This document shows positions 25,289 through 35,696 of a stretch of DNA of 64,000 nucleotides, piece by piece. The stretch lies in contig DATKBT010000125.1 in assembly GCA_035546295.1 (NCBI GenBank), positions 403,624 to 467,623 on the forward strand, given 5' to 3'. Under the pieces are notes generated by a model. It was not told the DNA's origin. It saw nothing but the letters and a program-made list of their open reading frames with translations, and made no database searches. Position 1 is the first letter of the stretch. Each line of letters begins with the position of its first letter. The position numbers were made by a program, and so were the translations under genes. The DNA is from DATKBT01 sp035546295 (GTDB lineage Bacteria; Acidobacteriota; Thermoanaerobaculia; Multivoradales; Multivoraceae).

Positions 25289-25576
25289 ATGACACGACTC
25301 CTCGCGCTGATCCTCCTCGCCCTGCTGATCGGCCTGGCTGCACGGCGGCTGCTGTTGAGAGCTCGCCGATCGCCGATGGGGCAGCTGCTGGAGGCGATGT
25401 GGCGCTCCGGCGCGACCGTGCGTGGTGACGCGGGCGCCGTGCCCCGGCAGGCCGGCGGGTCGACGACCCCACTCGTGCCCTGTGGCGGCTGCGGTGTCCA
25501 CGTGCCGGCGGATCGCACCGTCCGGCGAGATGGCCGCCCGCTCTGCGCGCGATGCGCGGGCGACTCGAGGGGGTGA
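25289..25576 (+). CDS. PP0621-type small membrane protein with zinc ribbon
   Basis: A 95-residue protein with one N-terminal membrane helix (LLALILLALLIGLAARRLLL) and a C-terminal Cys4 knuckle: CGGCGVHVPADRT followed by LCARC, the pattern of PP0621-type proteins. Function is unknown. The topology suggests an inner-membrane anchor with a cytoplasmic zinc ribbon. Its TGA overlaps the priA ATG (TGATG), so the two are translated together. Confidence 0.75.
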   Translation: MTRLLALILLALLIGLAARRLLLRARRSPMGQLLEAMWRSGATVRGDAGAVPRQAGGSTTPLVPCGGCGVHVPADRTVRRDGRPLCARCAGDSRG

Positions 25577-28020
25577 TGGGCCGCCCGGCCGGGGATCACG
25601 CGGCGGGAACATGGATCGACGTCGCGGTGCCGGTGCCTCTGCACCGGACGCTCACGTACTCGCTTCCCCCGGCCTGGGAACGGATGGTCGCGCCGGGGGT
25701 GAGGGTGCGAGCGCCGGTCGGCAAGAGGTCGCTGACCGGGGTCGTTCTCAGGGTCCACCACGAGGCCCCGATCGGATTCGAAGTGCGAGACGTCGAGCGG
25801 GTCATCGACCTCGGTCCGGTGCTCGACGAGCCCCTGCTCGAGCTGGCCCGCTTCGCGGCCGACTACTACGTCGCTCCGATCGGCGAGACGCTCAGAGCGT
25901 TCCTGCCGGCGGACCTCGCTCCCTGGGGGAGCCGGCGTGTCCGTCTCACCGACGCCGGCGCGCTCGGTGTGCCGCGGAGCGAGACGGAACGACGAATCCG
26001 CGAGCACCTGCTCGAGCACGGCGCGGTGGCGCTCGCCGAGATGCAGAGAGACCTCGGAGGCGACGATCTGCTGGGTGAGGTCGTCGAGCTGGAGCGTCAG
26101 CACCGGCTCGTGCTCGAGACCCTGGAACGCTCCGGCGGGCGTTATCGCAGCGCAGTCGAGCTTTCTGCCGGCTCGGTGGAGGACCTGCTGGAGCGGTGTG
26201 GCCGCTCGCCCAAGGCCCGCTCGGTCGTCGATCTGCTGGCGGCGCTCGGTCGCCCGGCGACCACGCGCGAGGTGGCGTCGAGGGTGGGCTGCTCGCCGGC
26301 CGTGATCCGCAGGCTGGCGCGCATCGGGGTGCTCCGTCAGTTCACCCAGATCGAAAGGCTGGCCCTCGATCGCCATCGGCTGGAGGACCGCCGTGCAGCT
26401 CCTCCGATCGAGCTCCGTGCGGATCAGCGGCAGGCGATCGGCGCCCTCGAGCAGGCGCTGGCGGCGCACCGGTTCGGCGCCTACTTCCTCGGCGGCATCA
26501 CGGGCTCCGGCAAGACCGAGGTCTATTTGCGGGCGCTCGCCGCCTGTCTGGAGTCGAACCGGGCCGGTCTCGTGCTGGTTCCCGAGATCGGGCTGGTGCC
26601 GTCGCTGGCTCGCGCGCTCGAGGAGCGCTTCGGCGACCGGCTGGCGATCCTGCATTCGAACCTGGGGCGGGCGGAGCGGCTCCAGGAGTGGGAGCGGATC
26701 CACACCGGCGAAGCTCGCGTGGTGGTCGGTCCGCGCTCGGCGGTGTTCGCCCCGGTGATCGACCTCGGGCTGGTGATCGTCGACGAGGAGCACGACGCCG
26801 CCTACAAGCAGGAGACGGTGCCGCGGTACCACGGCCGCGATCTCGCCCTGATGCGGGCGCGCGAAGCCGAGGCGGTCGCCGTACTGGTGTCGGCGACACC
26901 CAGCCTCGAGACGCGGCTCAACCTCGAGCGGGGCCGCTTTCGAGAGCTCCGTCTGACCGAGCGCGCCGGCGGCGGAGCGCTCCCCGAAGGCATCCTCGTC
27001 GACCTGCGCAGGGAGCGTTTCGACCACCGGCCGGGGGCGGTGCACTTCTCCGACACCCTGCGAGCCGAGATCGACCGCGCCCTGGGCGGCGGCGAGCAGG
27101 TGGTGCTGCTGCGCAATCGGCGGGGATTCTCGCCGGTGCTGCTGTGCCGTGCCTGCGGCGAGGACATGCGCTGCGAGGACTGTGGACTGGCCCGCACCTA
27201 CCATCGTCGCGCTCGGCGCCTCGTCTGCCACTACTGCGGCTCGACGTTGCCGGCGCCGGAGCGCTGCCCGTCCTGTGGCGAGGAGGCCCTGGAGGCGATC
27301 GGCGCCGGCACCGAGCGGGTGGAAGATCGTTTCAAGGAGCTCTATCCCGGAATCGCGGTCGACGTGCTCGATCGCGACGCGGTGCAGCGCACCGGAAGCG
27401 CGGCCGCGATCCTCGAACGCTTCGAGAGCGGCCGGGTCCGGGTGCTGATCGGTACCCAGATGGTCAGCAAGGGGCACCATTTCCCCGACGTGACGCTGAC
27501 CGGCGTGCTCTCCGCGGACACCTATCTCGGCTTCCCCGATTTTCGCGCGGTGGAGAGGACGTACTCGCTGCTCACGCAGATCGCGGGGCGCGCCGGGCGG
27601 GGGAGCCGGCCGGGCCGGTTCGTCGTCCAGACGCACTACCCCGACCACTACGCGATCCGGGCGGCTCTCGACCACGACGACCAAGCCTTCGCGCGCGAGG
27701 AGCTCCGGTTCCGCCGGACCTTCCACTATCCCCCTTACACGCGTCTGGTCCAGCTCCTGCTGCGCGACCGCAACCGCGCCCGAGGCGAGGAGCGGATCGC
27801 CGAGATCGCGAGCCAGCTCCAGGGGCATCCGCAGGCACCGTCGGTGCGGATCGCCGGTCCCTCTCCCGCGCCCCTCGAGCGGCTGCGCGGGCAGTATCGC
27901 TTCCAGCTTCTCCTGCGGGGTCCGAGCGGAGCGCAGCTCCGGGCGATGGTCCGCGACTGCGGACTCCACGAGAGCCGCGACGACCTGGTGATCGACGTCG
28001 ACGCGCAGGACCTCTTGTAG
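25576..28020 (+). CDS. priA: Primosomal protein N', replication restart helicase
   Basis: Superfamily 2 helicase that reloads the replisome at stalled forks. The 814-residue protein has the 3'-DNA-binding domain (VAVPVPLHRTLTYSLPP near the start), Walker A GGITGSGKTEVYLRAL near residue 315, DEEH box VIVDEEHDAAYKQ, an eight-Cys zinc-binding insert (CRACGEDMRCEDC, then CHYCG and CPSCGEE), and the helicase motifs IGTQMVSKGHHFPDV and QIAGRAGR. The ATG at 25576 overlapping the upstream stop is preferred; an ATG at 25552 adds eight residues. It is slightly longer than E. coli PriA (732). Confidence 0.95.
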   Translation: MGRPAGDHAAGTWIDVAVPVPLHRTLTYSLPPAWERMVAPGVRVRAPVGKRSLTGVVLRVHHEAPIGFEVRDVERVIDLGPVLDEPLLELARFAADYYVAPIGETLRAFLPADLAPWGSRRVRLTDAGALGVPRSETERRIREHLLEHGAVALAEMQRDLGGDDLLGEVVELERQHRLVLETLERSGGRYRSAVELSAGSVEDLLERCGRSPKARSVVDLLAALGRPATTREVASRVGCSPAVIRRLARIGVLRQFTQIERLALDRHRLEDRRAAPPIELRADQRQAIGALEQALAAHRFGAYFLGGITGSGKTEVYLRALAACLESNRAGLVLVPEIGLVPSLARALEERFGDRLAILHSNLGRAERLQEWERIHTGEARVVVGPRSAVFAPVIDLGLVIVDEEHDAAYKQETVPRYHGRDLALMRAREAEAVAVLVSATPSLETRLNLERGRFRELRLTERAGGGALPEGILVDLRRERFDHRPGAVHFSDTLRAEIDRALGGGEQVVLLRNRRGFSPVLLCRACGEDMRCEDCGLARTYHRRARRLVCHYCGSTLPAPERCPSCGEEALEAIGAGTERVEDRFKELYPGIAVDVLDRDAVQRTGSAAAILERFESGRVRVLIGTQMVSKGHHFPDVTLTGVLSADTYLGFPDFRAVERTYSLLTQIAGRAGRGSRPGRFVVQTHYPDHYAIRAALDHDDQAFAREELRFRRTFHYPPYTRLVQLLLRDRNRARGEERIAEIASQLQGHPQAPSVRIAGPSPAPLERLRGQYRFQLLLRGPSGAQLRAMVRDCGLHESRDDLVIDVDAQDLL

Positions 28021-28089
28021 ATCGCTCTCGTCGATCGCGCCAGCCGTACTGACGGAGAGGTCCGTGACGCGATTCGATGGCGATTCCCG

Positions 28090-28140
28090 GCGACGCGCCG
28101 AAGGCGCCTGGCTCGGTCCGACTCGCAGGCTCGGCCCGCG
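28090..28140. repeat. Dispersed intergenic repeat, copy A
   Basis: This 51-bp stretch after priA matches 47805-47855 at 40 of 51 positions without gaps. Both contain the hairpin-forming core CGCCGAAGGCG and lie in intergenic DNA downstream of a gene. Confidence 0.6.
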
Positions 28141-28191
28141 GACATCACGAGCCGGGATGGATGGGCCGTCCAGTTCCTCCGATCCCGGCGT

Positions 28192-28221
28192 TTGACGCTG
28201 GCGGCGGCGGATTGCTAGTTT
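28192..28221 (+). promoter_or_regulatory. Sigma-70-type promoter of accA
   Basis: TTGACG (28192-28197), 18-base spacer, TAGTTT (28216-28221). The expected start of transcription, about 7 bases on, coincides with the GTG at 28228, so the mRNA would be leaderless. Confidence 0.5.
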
Positions 28222-28227
28222 GCGCGC

Positions 28228-29192
<965 letters not shown>

Positions 29193-29196
<4 letters not shown>

Positions 29197-30938
29197 GCGA
29201 GGCCGCGACGGAGGAAGCCGCGCAGCGACGGCTCCCGGATCCGCCCTCCCTCTGGGAGCCGGCGCCGGCGTGCCCAGCGACGGCGGCCCTGGAGGCGGCC
29301 GGCTACTCCTCGATCCTGGCCCCGCTGCTGGCTCGCCGGGGGGCGGTCGACCAACGATCGGCGGAGCGGTTCCTCGCGCCCGGACCCGAGCAGCTCCACG
29401 ATCCCTTCGACCTCGCCGGGATGGAGCAGGCGGTCGTGCGCCTCGAGCGCGCTCGTGCGCGCGGGGAGCGGGTCGCGATCGTCGGCGACTACGACGTCGA
29501 CGGCGTGACCGGAGCAGCGCTCCTGGCCGCCGTGCTCGCCGCCTGTGGGATCGAGCGGGAGGTGCTCCTGCCGCACCGGATGATCGACGGCTACGGCTTC
29601 CAGCCGGTGCACGTGGACCGCGCCCTCGAGCTCGGCTGCCGACTGGTGGTCACCGTCGACTGCGGCACGTCGTCGGCAGCCGCGATCGAGCGGGCGGTCG
29701 AGGCCGGCATCGACGTCGTCGTCACCGACCATCATCTGCCGCCTGCGGGTTTTCCGCAGGCCGCGATCCAGGTCAACCCCCGCCAGCCGGGCTGCCGCTA
29801 TCCCTTCCGCGAGCTCTCCGGAGTCGGTCTCGCCTTCAAGCTCGCGACCGCGCTGCTCACGCGCGTCGGTCGCCCGGTCCCGATCGGCAGCCTGCTGCGC
29901 ATCGCGTGCCTCGGCACCATCGCCGATCTCGTCTCGCTGGAGGGCGAGAACCGTGTGATCGCCACCCTCGGCCTCCGCTCGCTCGCCGACACTCGCTCGG
30001 TGGGGCTGCGCGCGCTGATGAGGATCGCGGGCGTCAAGCCGCCGCTCACCGCCGCGGACGTCGGCTTCAGGCTGGGCCCCCGGATCAACGCCGCCGGTCG
30101 CCTCGACACCGCCGAGCTCGCGCTCGAGCTGCTGCTGACCCGCGACGAGGCGCGCGCGGAGGAGCTCGCCGCGCTGCTCGACGCCACCAACCGGGACCGC
30201 CAAGCCGAGGAGCGGCGCGTGGTCGAGGAGGCGGTCGCGTTGTTCTCCGAGGTCGCACCCCTCCCCGGCGTCCTGGTGGCCTGGAGCCCCGGGTGGCATC
30301 GTGGTGTCGTGGGCATCGCTGCCGGGCGCTTGGCTCAGCGCTTCCACCGTCCGACCCTGCTGCTGAGCGTCGACGGCGAGCTCGCCACCGGCTCCGGGCG
30401 GAGCATCCCGGGAGTCCATCTCCACGGGTTCCTCGACGGCTGGCGCGACCGGCTGGTGAAGTTCGGCGGACATGCGGCCGCGATCGGTCTCACCGCGAGA
30501 ACCGCCGACCTCGAGCTCCTGCGCGAGACCTGGTGCGCGGCCGCCGACTGGCCCGAGCACCTGCTGACCCGACGCTACGAATACGAGATCGACGTCCCCA
30601 CGGCCTCCCGTCTCGACGTGTCGCTGTTCGCCGAGGTCGCGCGGCTCGAGCCATTCGGACCCGGCAACCCGGCGCCCCTGGTGCGGGTCGGTCCGCTCGA
30701 CCTGCTCGCCCCACCCCGGATCTTCGGCAACGGACACCTCTCGGCGATCACCGTCGGCGCCGACGGCGGGAGGGTGCGGATCGTCGGCTGGGGGTGGGAG
30801 GCCAGGGCGCACGAGCTCGAGGGCCGGTTCGAAGCCCTGGGCCTGCTCGATTGGGACGATTGGGTGGGCGCCCCGGCGCTCCGCCTGGTCGACGTGCGGC
30901 GAGCGGTCGGTGAAGGCGCTTCGACACCCGCCTCCTAG
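29193..30938 (+). CDS. recJ: Single-stranded-DNA-specific exonuclease RecJ
   Basis: DHH-family 5'-3' exonuclease for single-stranded DNA used in recombination and repair, 581 residues. Motif I is VAIVGDYDVDGVTGAALL near residue 100, then VTVDCGTSS, the DHH motif VVTDHHLPP near residue 178, GPRINAAGRLDTAELAL near residue 295, and the DHHA1 motif KFGGHAAAIGL near residue 425; an OB-fold follows. The GTG at 29193 overlaps the accA TGA (GTGA). Nothing is missing. Confidence 0.95.
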
Positions 30939-30947
30939 AATCAGCCG

Positions 30948-33038
30948 ATGAGTCGATCCGGCACGGGCGCAGTGCGCGCGATCCGCATCCTGCTGCTGGT
31001 GCTGCTCGTGGGCGGCGTCGCGGCGGTGACGGCGCTTTACGTCCTGGGGAGGGTCGGTCGCCAGGCCCCCCTCCGTCTGGGCGAGAACGATGAGCCCGAA
31101 CGGGGCGAGGAGGGCGCCGACGGCTACGCGGTCGAGGGCGGGTCGATCCGCTACACGGCGACTCAGGGCGATCGCGTCCTCTTCGAGATCCAGGGCTCCA
31201 CCTACCGGGCAGGGCGCGACGGTGCGGTGCTGCTCGAGAACGTCGCGATCGAGATGGCTCGGGACGAGGGGGGCTATCGTCTCGAGGGCGCCGCCGCCAG
31301 CTACGACCCGACCACCCACGAAGCCCGCCTCGAGGGGGACGCGTTGGTGCGGGGACCGAACCAACTGGTGCTGCGCACCGACTGGCTGGAGCTGCGCGAT
31401 GGCGGTCGCGTCGTGGTCGCGTCGAAGGGGAGCGAGTTCGAGCTGGGCGAGCGCTTCGTCGGCAGCGCACGCCACCTCCGGCTCGACCTCGAGCAGGACC
31501 AGATCCTGCTGAGCGGCGGCGTCCGGCTGATGACCCGCGAGGGCGCGCCGACTCCGCTCAGGCTGCGCGCGCGAGCCATCTCCTACGACCGTCGCGCGAG
31601 GAAGGTGCGGGCGCGCGGTGATGTGCGTCTGGCTCGGCCCGACGCCAGGCTCGAGTCGCGACGCCTTGCGATCGACCTCGACGCCGACACCGACGATCCC
31701 CGCGTGGTGCGCGCCTTCGGCAACGTCGTCGGCTGGTGGCAGATGGCGCCGCCGCCGGGGACGAGCGAAGCGCCGCAAGTGACCGCCGCGCGCGCGGCCG
31801 AGGTCGAGGACGCGACCGACGGTGACGAGGAGCTGCTGAGCGTCGAGGAGAGCGCGCCGGAGCTTCGACGCTACGATCTGCGCGGGATGAAGCTCGTGCT
31901 CCTGCTCGGTGGAGAGACGCAGCAGCCCGAGCGCGTCGATCTCGAGGGCTTTCGCCGCGTGCCGGCGGTGCTCGAAGCGATCGACGCCCGGGGCGCGCGC
32001 CGCAGCCTGACCGGCGTCGACGTCGCCGCCGGCTTCGATGACGGGCTGGTCAGCTGGGCGAGATCGCGCGGGGGGATCCGACTCCTCGAGGTCGACCCGG
32101 CCGGCAGGGAGCTGCGAAAGGCCTCGGCCCAGCGCGCCGAGGCTCTGTTCGACGACGTGGGAACCCTGGTGAGGATCGAGCTCGATGAGGAGGTCCTGCT
32201 CGAGGAGGAGGGCGTGCAGGCGCGAGCCGATCACGCGACGATCGACGATCGCGCGGGGCGCACCGATCTGCGCTCCGAGACCTGGGTCGAGGTGGTGAGC
32301 GAGCAGGGCGCGATGCAGGCCCCGACCGTGACCTACACCCACGAGACCGGGCTGATGACCGCGGAGGGGGGCGTCAGTGCCACGATGGCGGCGGGGGAGG
32401 GGACCGCGGTGGGGCCGCTCGGACAGGCGGGATCCGACGAGCCGGTCCGCGTGGAGGCGGCGGAGGCCCTGCTGCGGCAGGAGGACGGCGACTTCGTCTT
32501 CACCGGCGACGCTCGGGCCTGGCAGGAGCAGTCGCGGATCACGGCGCGACAGATCCGCGGCAACCAGAGAACGGAGACGCTGACCGCTTCGGGCTCGGTC
32601 GCCACCCACTGGCAATCGGCCACGGCCGGCACCGTCGCCGAGACGCCGGCGGACCAGCCGGTCGACATCGCGGCCGATCACTTCAGCTACGGCGGCGGTG
32701 ACGATGGCGTCCTCGTCTACGAGGGCGGCGTCGTGGTCCGTCAAGCCGGACGGAGGCTGCTCTGCAAGCACCTCACCGTCACGCTCGAGGCGGATCGCGA
32801 GGTGGAGCGCATGGACTGCCGCGAGGACGCGGTCCTCGAGGACCCTGCCTTCGGGCGCAAGGTGTCGGGGGAGAGGGCGCTCTACTTCCCGCAGCTCGGC
32901 GAGGTCGTGGTGACGCCCCCGCTCACCCTCGAGGAACCGAATCGCACGATCGAGAGCCCACAGCGCCTCTGGTACCGGCTCGAGGACGGCCGGTTCGAGC
33001 TGGGCCCACAGGCGCCCGATCCGGAGGACCCCGGATGA
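30948..33038 (+). CDS. LptC/LptA-like LPS transport protein (large fused form)
   Basis: A 696-residue protein with one N-terminal membrane anchor (IRILLLVLLVGGVAAVTALYVL) and then repeated beta-strand modules. The first 270 residues resemble LptC (GSIRYTATQGDRVLFEI, GGYRLEGAAASYDPTTHEARLEGD). The later part repeats the OstA/LptA pattern: a region near 400-490 (ADHATIDDRAGRTD), then GSVATHWQSATAG and DIAADHFSYGG near 550-580 followed by YEGGVVVRQAGRRLLCKHLTV. It seems to unite the LptC anchor and LptA bridge that carry LPS across the periplasm; single-domain LptC and LptA are each about 190 residues. The lptB ATG overlaps its stop (ATGA), which strongly supports the assignment. Exact domain borders are uncertain. 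Confidence 0.78.
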   Translation: MSRSGTGAVRAIRILLLVLLVGGVAAVTALYVLGRVGRQAPLRLGENDEPERGEEGADGYAVEGGSIRYTATQGDRVLFEIQGSTYRAGRDGAVLLENVAIEMARDEGGYRLEGAAASYDPTTHEARLEGDALVRGPNQLVLRTDWLELRDGGRVVVASKGSEFELGERFVGSARHLRLDLEQDQILLSGGVRLMTREGAPTPLRLRARAISYDRRARKVRARGDVRLARPDARLESRRLAIDLDADTDDPRVVRAFGNVVGWWQMAPPPGTSEAPQVTAARAAEVEDATDGDEELLSVEESAPELRRYDLRGMKLVLLLGGETQQPERVDLEGFRRVPAVLEAIDARGARRSLTGVDVAAGFDDGLVSWARSRGGIRLLEVDPAGRELRKASAQRAEALFDDVGTLVRIELDEEVLLEEEGVQARADHATIDDRAGRTDLRSETWVEVVSEQGAMQAPTVTYTHETGLMTAEGGVSATMAAGEGTAVGPLGQAGSDEPVRVEAAEALLRQEDGDFVFTGDARAWQEQSRITARQIRGNQRTETLTASGSVATHWQSATAGTVAETPADQPVDIAADHFSYGGGDDGVLVYEGGVVVRQAGRRLLCKHLTVTLEADREVERMDCREDAVLEDPAFGRKVSGERALYFPQLGEVVVTPPLTLEEPNRTIESPQRLWYRLEDGRFELGPQAPDPEDPG

Positions 33039-33775
33039 CCGAGGTGCCGGCGAGGCCCTGTCTCGTCACCGAAGGTCTCAAGAAGGTCTATCGGGGGCGC
33101 ACCGTCGTCAAGGGGGTCTCGATCGAGGTCTCGCCGGGCGAGGTCGTCGGTCTGCTCGGGCCCAACGGCGCCGGCAAGACGACGACCTTCTACATGGTGG
33201 TCGGCCTGACGCCGCCCGACGCCGGCACGGTCCGCCTGGGGGACGAGGACATCACCGACCTGCCGATGTACCTGCGCGCCAAGCGCGGGATCAGCTACCT
33301 CCCGCAGGAGCCCTCGGTCTTCCGTCGGCTCAGCGTCGAGGACAACCTGCGCGCGATCTTCGAGACCCAGCGCCTCGACCGCAGCGAGATCGAGCGACGG
33401 GTCGATCGCCTGCTCCAGGACTTCAACCTCGAGAGGGTCCGCAAGAACAAGGGGCAGAGCCTCTCCGGCGGCGAACGGCGGAGAGTCGAGATCGCGCGGG
33501 CCCTGACCATCAGCCCCGCCTTCATCCTGCTGGACGAGCCTTTCGCGGGAATCGATCCGATCGCGGTGCTCGACATCCAGGCGATCATCGGCCATCTGAA
33601 GTCCATGGGCATCGGGATCCTGATCACCGATCACAACGTCCGCGAGACCCTCAAGATCACCGATCGCGCCTACATCATCAACAACGGCGAGATCCTCCGC
33701 TCCGGCGCTCCCGACGAGCTGTCCTCCGACGCGCAGGTGCGCAAGATCTACCTCGGCGAGGACTTCCGGTTGTAG
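33035..33775 (+). CDS. lptB: LPS export ABC transporter ATP-binding protein
   Basis: Cytoplasmic ATPase that powers LPS extraction by LptF/LptG. The 246-residue protein has Walker A LLGPNGAGKTTTFYMVVGL near residue 42, a Q-loop at LPQEPSVFRRLSVEDNLRAI, signature SLSGGERRRVEIARAL near residue 142, Walker B ILLDEPFAGIDPIAV and the H-loop ITDHNVRETL. These are LptB-specific in detail. Its membrane partners are encoded by the LptF-LptG fusion gene 12 kb away. lptB-rpoN is a common bacterial gene order, kept here. Confidence 0.96.
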   Translation: MTEVPARPCLVTEGLKKVYRGRTVVKGVSIEVSPGEVVGLLGPNGAGKTTTFYMVVGLTPPDAGTVRLGDEDITDLPMYLRAKRGISYLPQEPSVFRRLSVEDNLRAIFETQRLDRSEIERRVDRLLQDFNLERVRKNKGQSLSGGERRRVEIARALTISPAFILLDEPFAGIDPIAVLDIQAIIGHLKSMGIGILITDHNVRETLKITDRAYIINNGEILRSGAPDELSSDAQVRKIYLGEDFRL

Positions 33776-33912
33776 CGGCCGGCCTCCGACTCAGCCGCCG
33801 GCTGGTCGTCGACCGATCCTCGGGGCAGCGGCCCTCTCCGGCCGAGCTCCGAGAGCCCGCTCCCGACCGGCTCCGTGCGGGATCGGCAGGTTCTGTGGAG
33901 CGGGCCGAGGAT

Positions 33913-33928
33913 TGGCCTTCTTTTTGCT
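33913..33928 (+). promoter_or_regulatory. Sigma-54 (-24/-12) promoter upstream of rpoN
   Basis: TGGC at 33913-33916 and TTGCT at 33924-33928 have the exact -24/-12 spacing (12 bases from GG to GC). The intervening CTTCTTT makes this a T-rich patch in a GC-rich area. Predicted start near 33939 leaves a 95-nt leader to the rpoN ATG at 34034. Core-motif match only; no activator binding site was identified. Confidence 0.5.
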
Positions 33929-34033
33929 ACAGAGGGTGGGAGATCCCGACGGGCTCGCTTAGGATGGGCCTTCGTGGGTGCGAACGCACCCGATCCTCCG
34001 CCTCGATCTTCGATCCGCGAGAAGACCTCCAGA

Positions 34034-35695
34034 ATGGCACTCGAACAGAAGCTCTCGCTCAAGCTGTCTCAGCGGCTGGTGATGACGCCGTCGCTCCAGC
34101 AGGCGATCAAGCTGCTGCAGATGAACCGGCTCGAGCTCGAGGGGGTGGTCACCAAGGAGCTCGAGGAGAACCCCATCCTCGAAACCTCCGAGGAGGTGGA
34201 GGAGCGCGAGGCCGAGCCCGAAACCGCGGAGCCCGAGAAGGACGAGAGCTCGATGGACGACATCGACATCGAGGCCTACTTCGACAACATGCTCGACGGC
34301 CCCGACTATCCGGCGCCGTCCGGGAGCTACGAGCAGCGCGAGGCGGTGCCGCTCGAGAACACGCTCTCGCGCGAGCCGGATCTCTACGATCATCTCCTCT
34401 GGCAGCTGCGGATGATGACCCTCGACGACAGGATCCGGGAGATCGCCGAGCTGATCGTGGGAAATCTCGATCAGGACGGTTTCCTGGTCGCCTCGATCGA
34501 GGAGCTCCGGCTGCTGGGAGCGACCCCCGACGAGATCGACGCCTACCGCGCCGCCCGGGGCGGGGCGGTCGGCCGGAGCGAGAACGGCGGCGACTCGCGA
34601 ACGGCGGAAGTGGACGAGCGGGCGCGGCCGGAGGCCGCCGAGGCGAGCGCCGGCACCGTCGAGGACCTGTGGCCGGACGCTGAGCGCCGGCGCGCCGCAG
34701 AGGCGTGGCGAGATGCTCCCGCGCACGAAGCCGAGGCGGCGTCTGCTGGCGACGATGTCCCCGGTTACGCCCGAGAGGAGGTGGAGGAGGCGCTCGAGGT
34801 GGTGCGCGCGCTCGACCCGCCCGGCATCGGCTACCACGAGCTCCGCGACAGCCTGATGAGGCAGCTCGAGGTGGTCGGTGAGGAGGACACGCTCGCGTAC
34901 CGGCTGATCTCGGAGGAGTGGCATCGGGTCCTGAAGCGCCAGTTCGCGGCCATCGCCAAGGACCTGGGCCTTCCGCTCGAGAGCCTGGAGGGGCCGGTCG
35001 AGCGGATCAAGCAGCTCGACACCCGGCCCGGACGCCGCTTCGGCGGCGAGCGCACCCAGTACGTCGAGCCGGATGTCATGGTGGTGAGGGTCGGCGAGGA
35101 GTACGTCATCCAGCTCAACGACGACGGGCTGCCGAGGCTGCGGGTGAGCCGCGCCTACCGCCGGATGCTGCGCGAGATGCGGCGTGAGCGGCGCCAGGCC
35201 GACGCCCAGCAGTTCATCAAGGAGAAGATGCGCTCCGCGGTCTGGCTGATCAAGAGCCTCGACCAGCGCCAGCGCACGATCTACAAGGTCGCGGAGTCCA
35301 TCGTCCGTCAGCAGCGGGAGTTCCTCGACCGGGGGATCGATCGGCTGCGGCCGATGGTGCTGCGCGACGTCGCCGACGACATCGGCATGCACGAATCGAC
35401 CGTCAGCCGCGTGGTCTCGAACAAGTACATCCACACGCCGCGCGGTCTGTTCCCGATGAAGTTCTTCTTCCACAGCGGGATCGACCGCGACTACGGCGAG
35501 GACATCTCTTCGCTGACGGTCAAGCGCAAGATCGAGAAGATGATCGAGAACGAGGACGCCAAGAAGCCGCTTTCGGACTCGGCGTTGATGAAGCGCCTCA
35601 ACCAGGAGGGGATCAACATCGCCCGCCGCACGGTCGCCAAGTACCGCGACGAGCTGAGCATCCCCTCCTCGACCGACCGCAAGAAGGTTTTCTGA
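34034..35695 (+). CDS. rpoN: RNA polymerase sigma-54 factor
   Basis: Alternative sigma factor recognising -24/-12 promoters and needing AAA+ activators. The 553-residue protein has the Gln/Leu-rich region I (LSQRLVMTPSLQQAIKLLQ, residues 9-27), an acidic region II, the core-binding domain, the helix-turn-helix around MHESTVSRVVSNKYIHTPRG and the RpoN box ARRTVAKYRDEL near residue 535. Between about residues 163 and 247 there is an unusual Ala/Glu/Arg-rich insertion absent from typical RpoN (about 480 residues). The ATG at 34034 gives the classic MALEQKLSLKLSQRL start. hprK begins 2 bases after its stop; no hpf gene intervenes. Confidence 0.96.
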   Translation: MALEQKLSLKLSQRLVMTPSLQQAIKLLQMNRLELEGVVTKELEENPILETSEEVEEREAEPETAEPEKDESSMDDIDIEAYFDNMLDGPDYPAPSGSYEQREAVPLENTLSREPDLYDHLLWQLRMMTLDDRIREIAELIVGNLDQDGFLVASIEELRLLGATPDEIDAYRAARGGAVGRSENGGDSRTAEVDERARPEAAEASAGTVEDLWPDAERRRAAEAWRDAPAHEAEAASAGDDVPGYAREEVEEALEVVRALDPPGIGYHELRDSLMRQLEVVGEEDTLAYRLISEEWHRVLKRQFAAIAKDLGLPLESLEGPVERIKQLDTRPGRRFGGERTQYVEPDVMVVRVGEEYVIQLNDDGLPRLRVSRAYRRMLREMRRERRQADAQQFIKEKMRSAVWLIKSLDQRQRTIYKVAESIVRQQREFLDRGIDRLRPMVLRDVADDIGMHESTVSRVVSNKYIHTPRGLFPMKFFFHSGIDRDYGEDISSLTVKRKIEKMIENEDAKKPLSDSALMKRLNQEGINIARRTVAKYRDELSIPSSTDRKKVF

Positions 35696-35696
35696 G

